From positions 164,245 to 228,244 of the forward strand of contig NZ_JAWLVJ010000004.1 in the NCBI RefSeq assembly GCF_033100395.1: DNA of 64,000 nt, written 5' to 3'. Positions 1 to 8,247 of the stretch are shown here, one piece after another. The stretch comes from Terasakiella sp033100395 (GTDB taxonomy: Bacteria > Pseudomonadota > Alphaproteobacteria > Rhodospirillales > Terasakiellaceae). A program made the translations under genes and the position numbers. The notes below the pieces were generated by a model. That model was not told the origin of the DNA, did no database searches, and saw nothing but the letters and a program-made list of their open reading frames with translations. Every line of letters begins with the position of its first letter. Positions within the stretch are counted from its first letter, which is position 1.

Positions 1-195
1 GGCCCGATCTGGCTGATCCTGAAGATTTGCTTCCTGCTCTTTATCTTCATCTGGTTGCGTGCGGCTTATCCGCGTTATCGCTATGACCAGCTGATGCGTC
101 TGGGCTGGAAAGTATTCCTGCCACTGTCGCTGGCAGGCGTGATCATCGCTTCCGGTGTTGCCGTTTACGGCGGCTTCGCCCCAGGTATTCAGTAA
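1..195 (+). CDS. nuoH: NADH-quinone oxidoreductase subunit H, C-terminal part (start outside window)
   Basis: The reading frame is open from base 1 and ends with TAA at 193-195, giving the last 64 residues of NuoH. Visible are two hydrophobic segments separated by the loop RAAYPRYRYDQLMRLGWK, a signature of the NuoH/ND1 C-terminus (the Y-R-Y-DQLM-GWK pattern). NuoH is the membrane subunit at the junction of the peripheral and membrane arms of complex I and helps form the quinone site. The next gene, nuoI, starts 12 bases downstream behind a strong AAGGAGA ribosome site. Only the 5' part is missing because of the window edge; nothing suggests a broken gene. Confidence 0.95.
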   Translation, partial: GPIWLILKICFLLFIFIWLRAAYPRYRYDQLMRLGWKVFLPLSLAGVIIASGVAVYGGFAPGIQ

Positions 196-207
196 GGAGA
201 ACGTGAT

Positions 208-696
208 ATGACATCTGTATCAAAAATTGCACGCGCGTTTATCCTTCGTGAACTGCTTGAAGGTCTGTGGATTACCTTCCGCTATATGTTCAAGCAGAAA
301 GTAACGCTGAACTATCCGTTTGAAAAAGGCCCGCTAAGCCCGCGTTTTCGTGGGGAACATGCGCTGCGTCGCTATCCAAACGGGGAAGAACGCTGCATTG
401 CCTGTAAATTGTGTGAAGCGATTTGCCCGGCACAAGCCATCACCATCGAAGTTGAACCCCGTGATGACGGTTCACGCCGTACAACACGCTATGACATCGA
501 CATGACGAAATGTATCTACTGCGGTTTCTGTGAAGAAGCCTGTCCGGTGGATGCGATTGTTGAAGGTCCAAACTTCGAATATGCCACCGAAACCCGCGAA
601 GAGCTTATGTACGATAAAGATAAGCTTCTAGCAAACGGTGCGCGTTGGGAAACTGAACTCGCTACCCGCATCGCACTTGATGCGCCGTATCGTTGA
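208..696 (+). CDS. nuoI: NADH-quinone oxidoreductase subunit I (two 4Fe-4S clusters)
   Basis: This 162-residue protein is the ferredoxin-like subunit of the complex I peripheral arm that carries clusters N6a and N6b on the electron path to quinone. Two complete CxxCxxCxxxCP motifs are visible: C63, C66, C69, C73 and C102, C105, C108, C112. The amphipathic N-terminus (residues 1-30) fits the family's membrane-contacting helix. The length is normal for alphaproteobacterial NuoI/NDUFS8. It lies between nuoH and nuoJ in the standard order, and an AAGGAGA site precedes the ATG. Confidence 0.98.
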   Translation: MTSVSKIARAFILRELLEGLWITFRYMFKQKVTLNYPFEKGPLSPRFRGEHALRRYPNGEERCIACKLCEAICPAQAITIEVEPRDDGSRRTTRYDIDMTKCIYCGFCEEACPVDAIVEGPNFEYATETREELMYDKDKLLANGARWETELATRIALDAPYR

Positions 697-719
697 TTAT
701 GGGGGTAGGGGATAAAATT

Positions 720-776
720 ATGAAAAAATCTTTTAATTTCCTGAATAGCCGAAAAGTCGGTCGGGGGGTCGCATGA
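720..776 (+). CDS. Possible 18-residue mini-ORF coupled to the nuoJ start
   Basis: In the 76-base nuoI-nuoJ gap an ATG at 720 opens a frame of 18 codons (reads MKKSFNFLNSRKVGRGVA) that stops at TGA 774-776. The stop overlaps the nuoJ ATG at 773 as ATGA, the arrangement seen in translational coupling. A purine-rich GTAGGGGAT lies 8 or so bases upstream of its ATG. The peptide is basic and matches nothing I recognise. It may be a coupling leader for nuoJ or chance; conservation in relatives is unknown. Confidence 0.25.
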   Translation: MKKSFNFLNSRKVGRGVA

Positions 777-1387
777 TAGTACAAGCATTGGCTTTCTATC
801 TTTTTGCCGCTGTGACCGTGGCAAGTGCGGTGATGGTTATCACTGCCAAGAACCCGGTTCACTCGGTCCTGTTCCTCGTTCTTGCCTTTTTCAACACCGC
901 AGGGCTTTTCGTCCTGATGGGTGCTGAATTCCTGGCAATGTTGTTGGTGGTCGTTTATTGCGGCGCTGTCACTGTGTTGTTCCTGTTCGTTGTTATGATG
1001 CTCGACATCAACTTCGTGGAACTGCGCCAGGGCTTCCTGCAATATATGCCGCTGGGGGCAACCATCGGGATCATCCTGCTGGCTGAACTTGCTGTTGTGA
1101 TGGGGGGCTGGCATTTCGCGCCTGAAGCTGCAAAAGCAGCCGCCGCGCCGATACCAGCCATTGAAACCATGACCAACACCCATGCAATCGGGGCTATTCT
1201 TTACACGGATTACATTTACCTGTTCCAGGCAGCTGGTCTTGTGCTGCTGGTGGGTATGATCGGTGCCATCGTCCTGACACACCGCAAACGTGCGGGTGTT
1301 CGTCGTCAGGTGATCAACGAACAGGTCCATGTGGATGTCAAAGACGTTGCCGAATTCAAAAAAGTTGAAAGCGGAAAGGGTGTGTAA
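773..1387 (+). CDS. nuoJ: NADH-quinone oxidoreductase subunit J
   Basis: This is a 204-residue membrane subunit of complex I, equivalent to ND6. Five hydrophobic segments can be followed, at roughly residues 3-22, 28-48, 55-75, 92-115 and 142-165. The conserved stretch GAEFLAMLLVVVYCGAVTVLFLF contains the family's pi-bulge helix TM3 with its GA-V-LFLF pattern. The C-terminal ~35 residues are hydrophilic. The start ATG at 773 follows a GGGGGG tract. The stop TAA overlaps the ATG of nuoK by one base (TAATG), so the two are probably translationally coupled. Confidence 0.97.
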   Translation: MIVQALAFYLFAAVTVASAVMVITAKNPVHSVLFLVLAFFNTAGLFVLMGAEFLAMLLVVVYCGAVTVLFLFVVMMLDINFVELRQGFLQYMPLGATIGIILLAELAVVMGGWHFAPEAAKAAAAPIPAIETMTNTHAIGAILYTDYIYLFQAAGLVLLVGMIGAIVLTHRKRAGVRRQVINEQVHVDVKDVAEFKKVESGKGV

Positions 1388-1698
1388 TGTTTGAAATTGG
1401 ACTTTCCCATTATCTCAGCCTTGCAGCTATTCTCTTCACTTTGGGAATTCTCGGTATTTTCCTGAACCGGAAAAACGTGATCGTCATTCTCATGTCCGTG
1501 GAACTGATCCTGCTGGCTGTTAACATCAACCTGGTTACCTTCTCCACCCATCTTGGGGATATGGTTGGTCAGGTCTTCTCGATCTTCGTACTGACGGTTG
1601 CGGCTGCCGAAGCTGCCATCGGCCTTGCGATCCTTGTCATCTTCTTCCGTAACCGTGGTTCGATCGCGGTGGAAGATATCAACGCGATGAAAGGGTAG
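1387..1698 (+). CDS. nuoK: NADH-quinone oxidoreductase subunit K
   Basis: At 103 residues this is the usual size for the smallest membrane subunit of complex I (ND4L homologue, related to MrpC). Three transmembrane helices are visible. The two membrane-buried glutamates essential for proton translocation are present as E39 (in MSVELILLAVN) and E75 (in AAAEAAIGLAI). It starts on the last base of the nuoJ stop codon and is followed nine bases later by nuoL, in the canonical JKL order. Confidence 0.98.
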   Translation: MFEIGLSHYLSLAAILFTLGILGIFLNRKNVIVILMSVELILLAVNINLVTFSTHLGDMVGQVFSIFVLTVAAAEAAIGLAILVIFFRNRGSIAVEDINAMKG

Positions 1699-1707
1699 GG
1701 TCAAGAT

Positions 1708-3663
1708 ATGTATACTGCTGCTATTTTCCTGCCACTCGTCGGCTTTCTGATCGCAGGGTCTCTTGCGCTCTTTACGCCAGAAGACGAGAAAAAACGCAAA
1801 GCAAATGACCGTCTGGCGCAGGTTGTCACCTGTACAGGTCTTTTGATCTCTGCGGCTTTGGCTGTTGCTATCTTCTTTGACGTTGGCCTGAACGGCAACG
1901 CAAAGACGGTTCACCTTTTCACATGGATCCAGTCCGGTGATTTCGATGTGTCATGGGCGCTGCGTTTTGATACGCTGACCGCTGTCATGATGATCGTGGT
2001 CACGGGCGTTTCATCCATGGTTCATGTTTATGCCTGTGGCTATATGTCGCATGACCCGCAAATCCCGCGGTTCATGGCGTACCTGAGCCTCTTTACCTTC
2101 TGCATGTTGATGCTGATTACGGCTGATAACCTTCTGCAACTGTTCTTCGGTTGGGAAGGCGTAGGTCTGGCTTCTTATCTGCTGATCGGTTTCTGGTATC
2201 ACAAACCTTCTGCCAACGCCGCGGCGATCAAGGCTTTCCTTGTAAACCGCGTCGGTGACTTTGGGTTTGCCCTTGGTATCTTTGCGACCTTCCTGTTATT
2301 CGGCACTGCCGATTTCGACACGATCTTTGCAGCGGTTCCGGGTCAGGCTGAGACCACCATCAACCTGTTTGGAACAGAATGGCATGCGATGACCATCATC
2401 TGTCTGCTGCTGTTTGTGGGTGCCATGGGTAAATCAGCCCAGTTGGGTCTGCACACCTGGCTGCCAGATGCGATGGAAGGTCCGACACCAGTGTCTGCCC
2501 TGATCCACGCGGCAACCATGGTAACAGCCGGCGTCTTTATGGTCGCGCGTCTGTCACCGATGTTTGAATATTCTGATACTGCGCTTGCGGTTGTCACTGT
2601 TGTGGGGGCTTCTACGGCGTTCTTTGCGGCGACAATCGGTTGTGTGCAGAACGACATCAAACGCGTGATTGCATATTCCACTTGTTCACAGCTTGGCTAC
2701 ATGTTCTTTGCCTGTGGTGTTTCTGCTTATTCTGCAGGCGTCTTCCACCTGATGACACACGGCTTCTTTAAAGCTCTGTTGTTCTTAGGTGCAGGTTCTG
2801 TCATCCACGCCATGTCAGATGAACAGGACATGCGCAACATGGGCGGCATCTGGAGCAAGATCAAACTGACCTATATCATGATGTGGATCGGTAGTTGGGC
2901 ATTGGTGGGTCTGCCACCGTTTGCGGGCTATTTTTCCAAAGATATCGTGCTTGAAGCAGCCTTTGGTGCACATACAGCCGTTGGTACATTTGCGTTCTGG
3001 ATGGGGATTGGTGCAGCCTTCATGACGGCCTTCTATTCATGGCGTCTGATCATCATGACCTTCCATGGCAAACCACGTGCAAATGACACGGTTATGGCTC
3101 ACGTTCATGAAAGCCCGCCCATTATGACCATTCCGCTGTTTGTACTGGCCGTTGGCGCAATCTTCGCGGGTTGGCTCGGCTATGAAAACTTCGTTGGTCA
3201 TAACGTTACAGAATTCTGGAATAACGCAATTCTGGTTCTTCCGTCGCATCCTGCACTTGATAACGCACATCATGTACCAGGCTGGGTCATTGCGGCGCCA
3301 TTGGTTGTCACCGTTGCAGGTATTGTACTGGCTTATGTGCTTTACATGCTTGCCCCGTCTATTCCGGGCAAACTGGCAACCAACTTCAGCGGCATGTACA
3401 AGTTCCTGCTGAACAAATGGTACTGGGACGAACTCTATGACTTCCTGTTTGTCCGTCCGGCCTTCTATCTCGGTCGCGGCTTCTGGAAAGCAGGGGATGA
3501 AGAACTGATCGACGGCGTTGGTCCAAACGGCTTTGCCCGTGCAACCAAAGCCATTGCAGGCAAGGCTTCACGTCTCCAAACCGGTTATCTCTACCACTAC
3601 GCATTTGTCATGCTGGTCGGGGCTGCCGTTCTTGTAACTTGGTATCTCTTCACGAAGGGCTGA
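1708..3663 (+). CDS. nuoL: NADH-quinone oxidoreductase subunit L (antiporter-like)
   Basis: This 651-residue protein is the distal proton-pumping subunit of complex I, related to MrpA antiporters. It has many transmembrane helices, the antiporter signature GKSAQLGLHTWLPDAMEGPT followed by PVSALIHAATMVTAG, and FFGWEGVGLASYLLIGFWY earlier in the protein. The C-terminal region (after about residue 480) matches the long amphipathic lateral helix and terminal membrane helix that are specific to NuoL. The length is typical. It is spaced nine bases behind nuoK and eight bases ahead of nuoM. Confidence 0.98.
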   Translation: MYTAAIFLPLVGFLIAGSLALFTPEDEKKRKANDRLAQVVTCTGLLISAALAVAIFFDVGLNGNAKTVHLFTWIQSGDFDVSWALRFDTLTAVMMIVVTGVSSMVHVYACGYMSHDPQIPRFMAYLSLFTFCMLMLITADNLLQLFFGWEGVGLASYLLIGFWYHKPSANAAAIKAFLVNRVGDFGFALGIFATFLLFGTADFDTIFAAVPGQAETTINLFGTEWHAMTIICLLLFVGAMGKSAQLGLHTWLPDAMEGPTPVSALIHAATMVTAGVFMVARLSPMFEYSDTALAVVTVVGASTAFFAATIGCVQNDIKRVIAYSTCSQLGYMFFACGVSAYSAGVFHLMTHGFFKALLFLGAGSVIHAMSDEQDMRNMGGIWSKIKLTYIMMWIGSWALVGLPPFAGYFSKDIVLEAAFGAHTAVGTFAFWMGIGAAFMTAFYSWRLIIMTFHGKPRANDTVMAHVHESPPIMTIPLFVLAVGAIFAGWLGYENFVGHNVTEFWNNAILVLPSHPALDNAHHVPGWVIAAPLVVTVAGIVLAYVLYMLAPSIPGKLATNFSGMYKFLLNKWYWDELYDFLFVRPAFYLGRGFWKAGDEELIDGVGPNGFARATKAIAGKASRLQTGYLYHYAFVMLVGAAVLVTWYLFTKG

Positions 3664-3670
3664 AAGTAAC

Positions 3671-5185
3671 ATGAGTAATATTCCTCTTCTCACTTTTATC
3701 ACCTTTCTGCCGCTCGCGGGCGTCGCCATGATCCTCTTGATGGTTCAGGGCGACGTGAAAGATGATAGCAAACGGGCAAAACTGATCGCGCTATGGACAT
3801 CCCTGGCTACATTTTTGCTCTCTCTCGCACTCTGGTTTGGCTTTGATACCTCAACGGCTGAATTCCAGTTTGTTGAAAAAGTTGAATGGCTTCCAAGTAT
3901 CGGTGTGAACTATCATATGGGTATTGATGGCATCTCCATGCTGTTTGTGCTGCTTTCCACATTGCTGACACCGATCTGTATCCTGTCAGCCTGGGATGCG
4001 GTAACAAAACGTGCCAAAGAATATATGATCTCGTTCCTCATTCTTGAGACAATGATGATCGGTATGTTCTGCGCCCTTGATATGATGTTATTCTACATCT
4101 TCTTCGAAGGCGTGCTGATCCCGATGTTTATCATCATCGGTGTCTGGGGCGGTCAAAACCGTATCTATGCGGCGTTCAAGCTGTTCTTGTACACACTGCT
4201 TGGCTCTGTTTTGATGCTGGTTGCAATGCTTGCCATGTATTGGGATGCGAACTCGTTCGACATTCCAACACTGATGAACCATAACTTCCCGGCGCAAATG
4301 CAAACCTGGATCTGGTTGGCGTTCTTTGCCTCCTTCGCGGTGAAAGTGCCGATGTGGCCCGTTCACACCTGGTTGCCGGATGCACACGTACAGGCACCAA
4401 CGGCTGGTTCGGTTATTCTGGCAGGTGTTCTGTTGAAGATGGGGGGCTACGGTTTCTTGCGCTTCTCCATCCCGATGATGCCAATTGCCAGTGCGGATTT
4501 CACGCCCCTGATCTACACCTTGTCGATTGTCGCTGTGATCTACACCTCGCTGGTTGCCCTTGTTCAGGATGATATGAAGAAATTGATCGCCTATTCATCC
4601 ATCGCACATATGGGTTTCGTGACCATCGGTGCCTTTACGGGCACAGTTCAGGGTGTTGAAGGTTCCATCTTCACCATGCTCAGCCACGGGATCGTTTCTG
4701 CTGCACTCTTCCTGATCGTGGGTGTGATCTATGATCGTATCCACACACGGGAAATTGCAGCTTATGGCGGTCTGGTGGATCGCATGCCGAAATATGCGGT
4801 GGTCTTCATGCTGTTTATGATGGCGTCTGTTGGCTTACCGGGCACATCCGGTTTCGTTGGTGAAATCCTTGTTCTGGTTGGTGTCTTCCAGGTTGATCAA
4901 TGGGTTGCAGCGCTGGCTGCAACAGGTGCGATTTTGGGGGCAGCATATTCGCTTTACCTCTATCGTCGCATTGTCTTTGGGGCGCTGACAAAAGATAGCC
5001 TCAAAGCCATTCTGGATATGAACCGACGCGAAGTTCTGGTTTTCGCACCGCTGATCTTCCTGACGCTATTTGCGGGTGTTTATCCGCAGCCGTTCCTGGA
5101 TGTAATGCATGCTTCCGTCGAAAACCTCGTCAACAACTACCATGCTGCTTTGGACGCTGCCGGCGTCAAAGTGGCTGCACAATAG
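3671..5185 (+). CDS. nuoM: NADH-quinone oxidoreductase subunit M (antiporter-like)
   Basis: This 504-residue antiporter-like membrane subunit of complex I is homologous to ND4. The diagnostic stretch PVHTWLPDAHVQAPTAGSV is present, followed by ILAGVLLKMGGYGFLRF. The conserved membrane glutamate lies in FFEGVLIPMFIIIGVWG. The length and the 14-helix hydrophobic pattern are normal. It is the middle of three consecutive antiporter-like genes (nuoL, M, N), with 12 bases between its stop and the nuoN start. Confidence 0.98.
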   Translation: MSNIPLLTFITFLPLAGVAMILLMVQGDVKDDSKRAKLIALWTSLATFLLSLALWFGFDTSTAEFQFVEKVEWLPSIGVNYHMGIDGISMLFVLLSTLLTPICILSAWDAVTKRAKEYMISFLILETMMIGMFCALDMMLFYIFFEGVLIPMFIIIGVWGGQNRIYAAFKLFLYTLLGSVLMLVAMLAMYWDANSFDIPTLMNHNFPAQMQTWIWLAFFASFAVKVPMWPVHTWLPDAHVQAPTAGSVILAGVLLKMGGYGFLRFSIPMMPIASADFTPLIYTLSIVAVIYTSLVALVQDDMKKLIAYSSIAHMGFVTIGAFTGTVQGVEGSIFTMLSHGIVSAALFLIVGVIYDRIHTREIAAYGGLVDRMPKYAVVFMLFMMASVGLPGTSGFVGEILVLVGVFQVDQWVAALAATGAILGAAYSLYLYRRIVFGALTKDSLKAILDMNRREVLVFAPLIFLTLFAGVYPQPFLDVMHASVENLVNNYHAALDAAGVKVAAQ

Positions 5186-5197
5186 GAGTAGGCACCC

Positions 5198-6688
5198 ATG
5201 AGTGAGCTTCCAAATCTCACCCCGGCACTGCCGGAAATCTTCATGGCCTGTGTTGCCATGGCTCTTTTGATGGTCGGTGTCTTTATGAAGGGGGATGCAA
5301 AATCAGTAACCCGCTTCGTATCCTACCTGGCAACAGGTGCGATGATCCTGACTTTGTTGTTGGTGACAACGTTCAGCACAACAGCAGGTACAACCTTTAA
5401 CGGCCTGTTTATTACAGGGGCGTTCCCGGCCTTTTCCAAGGTTTTAATCCTTGGGGCCAGCGCCCTGACCCTGTTGATGTCACGCGATTTCTTTGAAAAC
5501 GCCAACGTCACCCGTTTTGAATATCCAATCCTCGCCATGCTTGCGACCTTGGGTATGATGATGATGGTATCAGCCAACGACCTGATCGCCCTTTATATGG
5601 GGCTGGAACTGCAGTCACTGTCTTTGTATGTGATGGCTTCCATCATGCGTAACGACCTGCGTTCCACAGAATCAGGCTTGAAATACTTCGTTCTTGGTGC
5701 TTTGGCTTCCGGTATGTTGCTTTATGGCTCCAGTCTGGTTTACGGCTTTGCAGGGACGACGAACTTCGAAACGATGGCTTCCATGTTTGGTGCTGAACAA
5801 GGCGTTCACGGTCCAAACGTTGGCCTGATCTTCGGGATCGTCTTTGTGATGGTTGGTCTGGCCTTTAAAGTATCGGCTGTTCCTTTCCACATGTGGACAC
5901 CGGACGTTTATGAAGGTGCACCAACACCTGTCACCGCTTTCTTTGCCTCTGCACCGAAGGTGGCTGCCTTGTCGTTATTTGTGTACGTCATGATGGGGGC
6001 CTTTGGGGATCTGGCCGCACAGTGGCAGCAAATCGTGATCTTCATCTCGGTTGCTTCCATGGTGCTGGGTGCCTTTGCAGCAGTTGTTCAGACCAACATC
6101 AAACGTCTGATGGCTTATTCTTCCATCGGTAACGTGGGTTATATGCTGATCGGTCTGGCTGTTGGTGGCGCGGTTGCAAGCGGCGTTGAAACACAGCAAA
6201 GCGGTATTGAAGGTATGCTGGTTTATCTGACCATCTATATCATCATGACGCTTGGTACATTCGGCTGTATCCTTGCCATGAAGCGCGGCGGCACACAGGT
6301 TGAAAATATCAACGATCTGGCTGGCCTTTCCAAATCCAACCCCATGATGGCGGCAGCGCTCGCGATCTTTATGTTCTCCATGGCGGGTATTCCGCCACTG
6401 GCCGGGTTCTTTGGTAAGCTTTATGTCTTCCAATCTGCCCTGCAGGCCGGTCTGGTGACCTTGGCTGTGATCGGTGTGCTGTCTTCTGTTGTCGGTTGTT
6501 ACTATTACATCCGTATCATCAAGATCATGTATTTTGACGATGCCGAAGAAGACCTGGATCGCAAAGTCGGTACAGAAATTTCAATGGTTGTGGCGGCGTC
6601 CGCAGTTGTTGTACTGGCCTTCTTTATCTATCCCGCCCTGATTACGGACGGTGCCGCAGCCGCTGCTGCTGGCCTGTTTGCCGGATAA
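5198..6688 (+). CDS. nuoN: NADH-quinone oxidoreductase subunit N (antiporter-like)
   Basis: This 496-residue third antiporter-like subunit of complex I corresponds to ND2. Family markers are YMGLELQSLSLYVMAS with the membrane glutamate, PFHMWTPDVYEGAPTPVTAF with the following FASAPKVAALSLF, and an Ala-rich C-terminus. The ATG follows an AGGAG site in the nuoM-nuoN gap. It closes the nuo genes; the birA ATG overlaps its TAA by one base, so birA, coaX and rnj are probably read from the same transcript. Confidence 0.98.
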   Translation: MSELPNLTPALPEIFMACVAMALLMVGVFMKGDAKSVTRFVSYLATGAMILTLLLVTTFSTTAGTTFNGLFITGAFPAFSKVLILGASALTLLMSRDFFENANVTRFEYPILAMLATLGMMMMVSANDLIALYMGLELQSLSLYVMASIMRNDLRSTESGLKYFVLGALASGMLLYGSSLVYGFAGTTNFETMASMFGAEQGVHGPNVGLIFGIVFVMVGLAFKVSAVPFHMWTPDVYEGAPTPVTAFFASAPKVAALSLFVYVMMGAFGDLAAQWQQIVIFISVASMVLGAFAAVVQTNIKRLMAYSSIGNVGYMLIGLAVGGAVASGVETQQSGIEGMLVYLTIYIIMTLGTFGCILAMKRGGTQVENINDLAGLSKSNPMMAAALAIFMFSMAGIPPLAGFFGKLYVFQSALQAGLVTLAVIGVLSSVVGCYYYIRIIKIMYFDDAEEDLDRKVGTEISMVVAASAVVVLAFFIYPALITDGAAAAAAGLFAG

Positions 6689-7461
6689 TGGGTACGTCAG
6701 ATATATTTGACATCAAAATGCCGTCAGCTTTTCAGCTGGCGGCTTTTGAGTCTCTGGACAGCACCAATGATGAATTGCGACGCCGTGCAATGGATGGTGC
6801 TGTTTCCAATACCGTTATCGCCGCCCTTGAACAGACAAAGGGCAGGGGCCGTCGTGGTCGCACCTGGGTGAGTGAGCCAGGCAACCTCTTTTGTTCCATC
6901 CTGCAAAAACCAAATGTGTCAATGGCAGAAGCCGCCAAGGCAAGTTTTGTCAGCGCACTTGCCATCCATGATGCCATCAAGGAAGCCGTTGGCGATTTTG
7001 ATTGCGACGTGCAATGCAAATGGCCCAATGACATTCTTGTTGATGGCTATAAAGTTTCCGGCATATTGCTGGAATCACAGGCACAAACCGGGCGAAATCA
7101 ACTTGATTGGCTGATCATTGGAATCGGCATAAATTTGAACCATTCTCCCGCTGATACGCCTTATCCAAGTGGATATATTAACGCTTATCGCGATAAATCC
7201 ATAAATCCCGCAGAAATGCTTGAAATCCTGCTGCGTCATTTCCAACTTTGGTTTGAACGCTGGGAAACGTTGGGTTTCCAAGCAATTAGAGACGCCTGGC
7301 TGGAACGCGCCAAAGGGCTGGGGAAGACAATAACCGTTAATTTAAGCAACGAGAAATTGATCGGAACCTTTGAAACCCTTGACCATGACGGGGCGCTTGT
7401 CCTACAGACACCCACAGGACAGCGGGTCATTACCGCTGGTGATGTGTTTTTCGGGACTTAA
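6688..7461 (+). CDS. birA: Biotin--[acetyl-CoA-carboxylase] ligase
   Basis: This 257-residue BirA/LplA-fold ligase activates biotin as biotinyl-AMP and attaches it to the carboxylase carrier protein. The nucleotide-binding loop GRGRRGRTW is at residues 52-60, KWPNDI at 111-116, and the GILLE strand and IGIGIN follow. An SH3-like C-terminal domain ends the protein. The N-terminal helix-turn-helix of the E. coli repressor form is absent, so this is the group I, ligase-only type common in alphaproteobacteria. The ATG overlaps the nuoN stop (TAATG); an alternative in-frame ATG at 6718 would remove ten unconserved residues and cannot be excluded. Confidence 0.95.
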   Translation: MGTSDIFDIKMPSAFQLAAFESLDSTNDELRRRAMDGAVSNTVIAALEQTKGRGRRGRTWVSEPGNLFCSILQKPNVSMAEAAKASFVSALAIHDAIKEAVGDFDCDVQCKWPNDILVDGYKVSGILLESQAQTGRNQLDWLIIGIGINLNHSPADTPYPSGYINAYRDKSINPAEMLEILLRHFQLWFERWETLGFQAIRDAWLERAKGLGKTITVNLSNEKLIGTFETLDHDGALVLQTPTGQRVITAGDVFFGT

Positions 7462-7470
7462 GGATTTAAA

Positions 7471-8247
7471 ATGCTTTTAGCCATCGATTCAGGGAACACC
7501 AACACCGTTTTTGCCGTCTTTGACGAAGACGGAACCGTGCGGGGTGAATGGCGCAGTTCAACAAACGCCAATAGAACAGCGGATGAATTTGCCGTCTGGC
7601 TGTCTCAACTCATGAGCTTTGAAGACATAAAACCGTCCGACATCACAAATGCCATCATCGCGACCGTTGTACCTGCAATGCTGTTTAGCCTGCAGACATT
7701 GTGCCGTAAATATTTCAAGGTCGAACCCCTCGTTGTGGGCGAAGACAGTGTAAAGCTTGGGATCGAAGTTTTCCTGGACCGCCCGGAAGAAGTTGGTGCT
7801 GACCGCTTGGTAAATGCCATTGCCGCCCACGAAGTCTATGAGGGTGCACTAATCGTCATCGATTTCGGCACAGCAACCACGTTTGATGTGGTCGATGCAG
7901 ACGGCAATTACTGTGGTGGTGCCATTGCGCCGGGGATCAACCTGTCTTTGGAAGCTTTGCACATGGCCGCAGCCAAACTGCCCCGCGTCGCCATTGGGCG
8001 TCCTGAAAAGGCCATCGGCAAAGGCACAACAACGGCAATGCAATCCGGGATTTTCTGGGGCTATATAGGTATGATCGAAGGGCTAACCCAACGTATGAAA
8101 GATGAATTTGGCGCAGATATGACCGTGATTGCCACAGGTGGTCTTTCCTCCCTGTTTGCCAAATATACCAACGTCATCCAACACAGTGATACCGAACTGA
8201 CCCTTCGCGGCCTCCTTGCAATTTACAAAAGAAATCAAAACGCATGA
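7471..8247 (+). CDS. coaX: Type III pantothenate kinase
   Basis: This 258-residue ASKHA-fold kinase catalyses the first step of coenzyme A synthesis and is feedback-insensitive in characterised members. Visible motifs are the phosphate loop DSGNTNT at residues 6-12, GADR at 109-112, and DFGTATTFD from 131 with the catalytic aspartate family pattern. The C-terminus carries ATGGLSSLFAKY, as in other CoaX proteins. The length is normal. It sits between birA and rnj, a common alphaproteobacterial order, and its stop overlaps the rnj start as ATGA. Confidence 0.96.
   Translation: MLLAIDSGNTNTVFAVFDEDGTVRGEWRSSTNANRTADEFAVWLSQLMSFEDIKPSDITNAIIATVVPAMLFSLQTLCRKYFKVEPLVVGEDSVKLGIEVFLDRPEEVGADRLVNAIAAHEVYEGALIVIDFGTATTFDVVDADGNYCGGAIAPGINLSLEALHMAAAKLPRVAIGRPEKAIGKGTTTAMQSGIFWGYIGMIEGLTQRMKDEFGADMTVIATGGLSSLFAKYTNVIQHSDTELTLRGLLAIYKRNQNA

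Noticed and set aside
1306..1914. Antisense frame spanning the nuoJ-nuoK-nuoL junctions
   Set aside because: It covers three coupled real genes, has a composition unlike any protein family, and has no start context.
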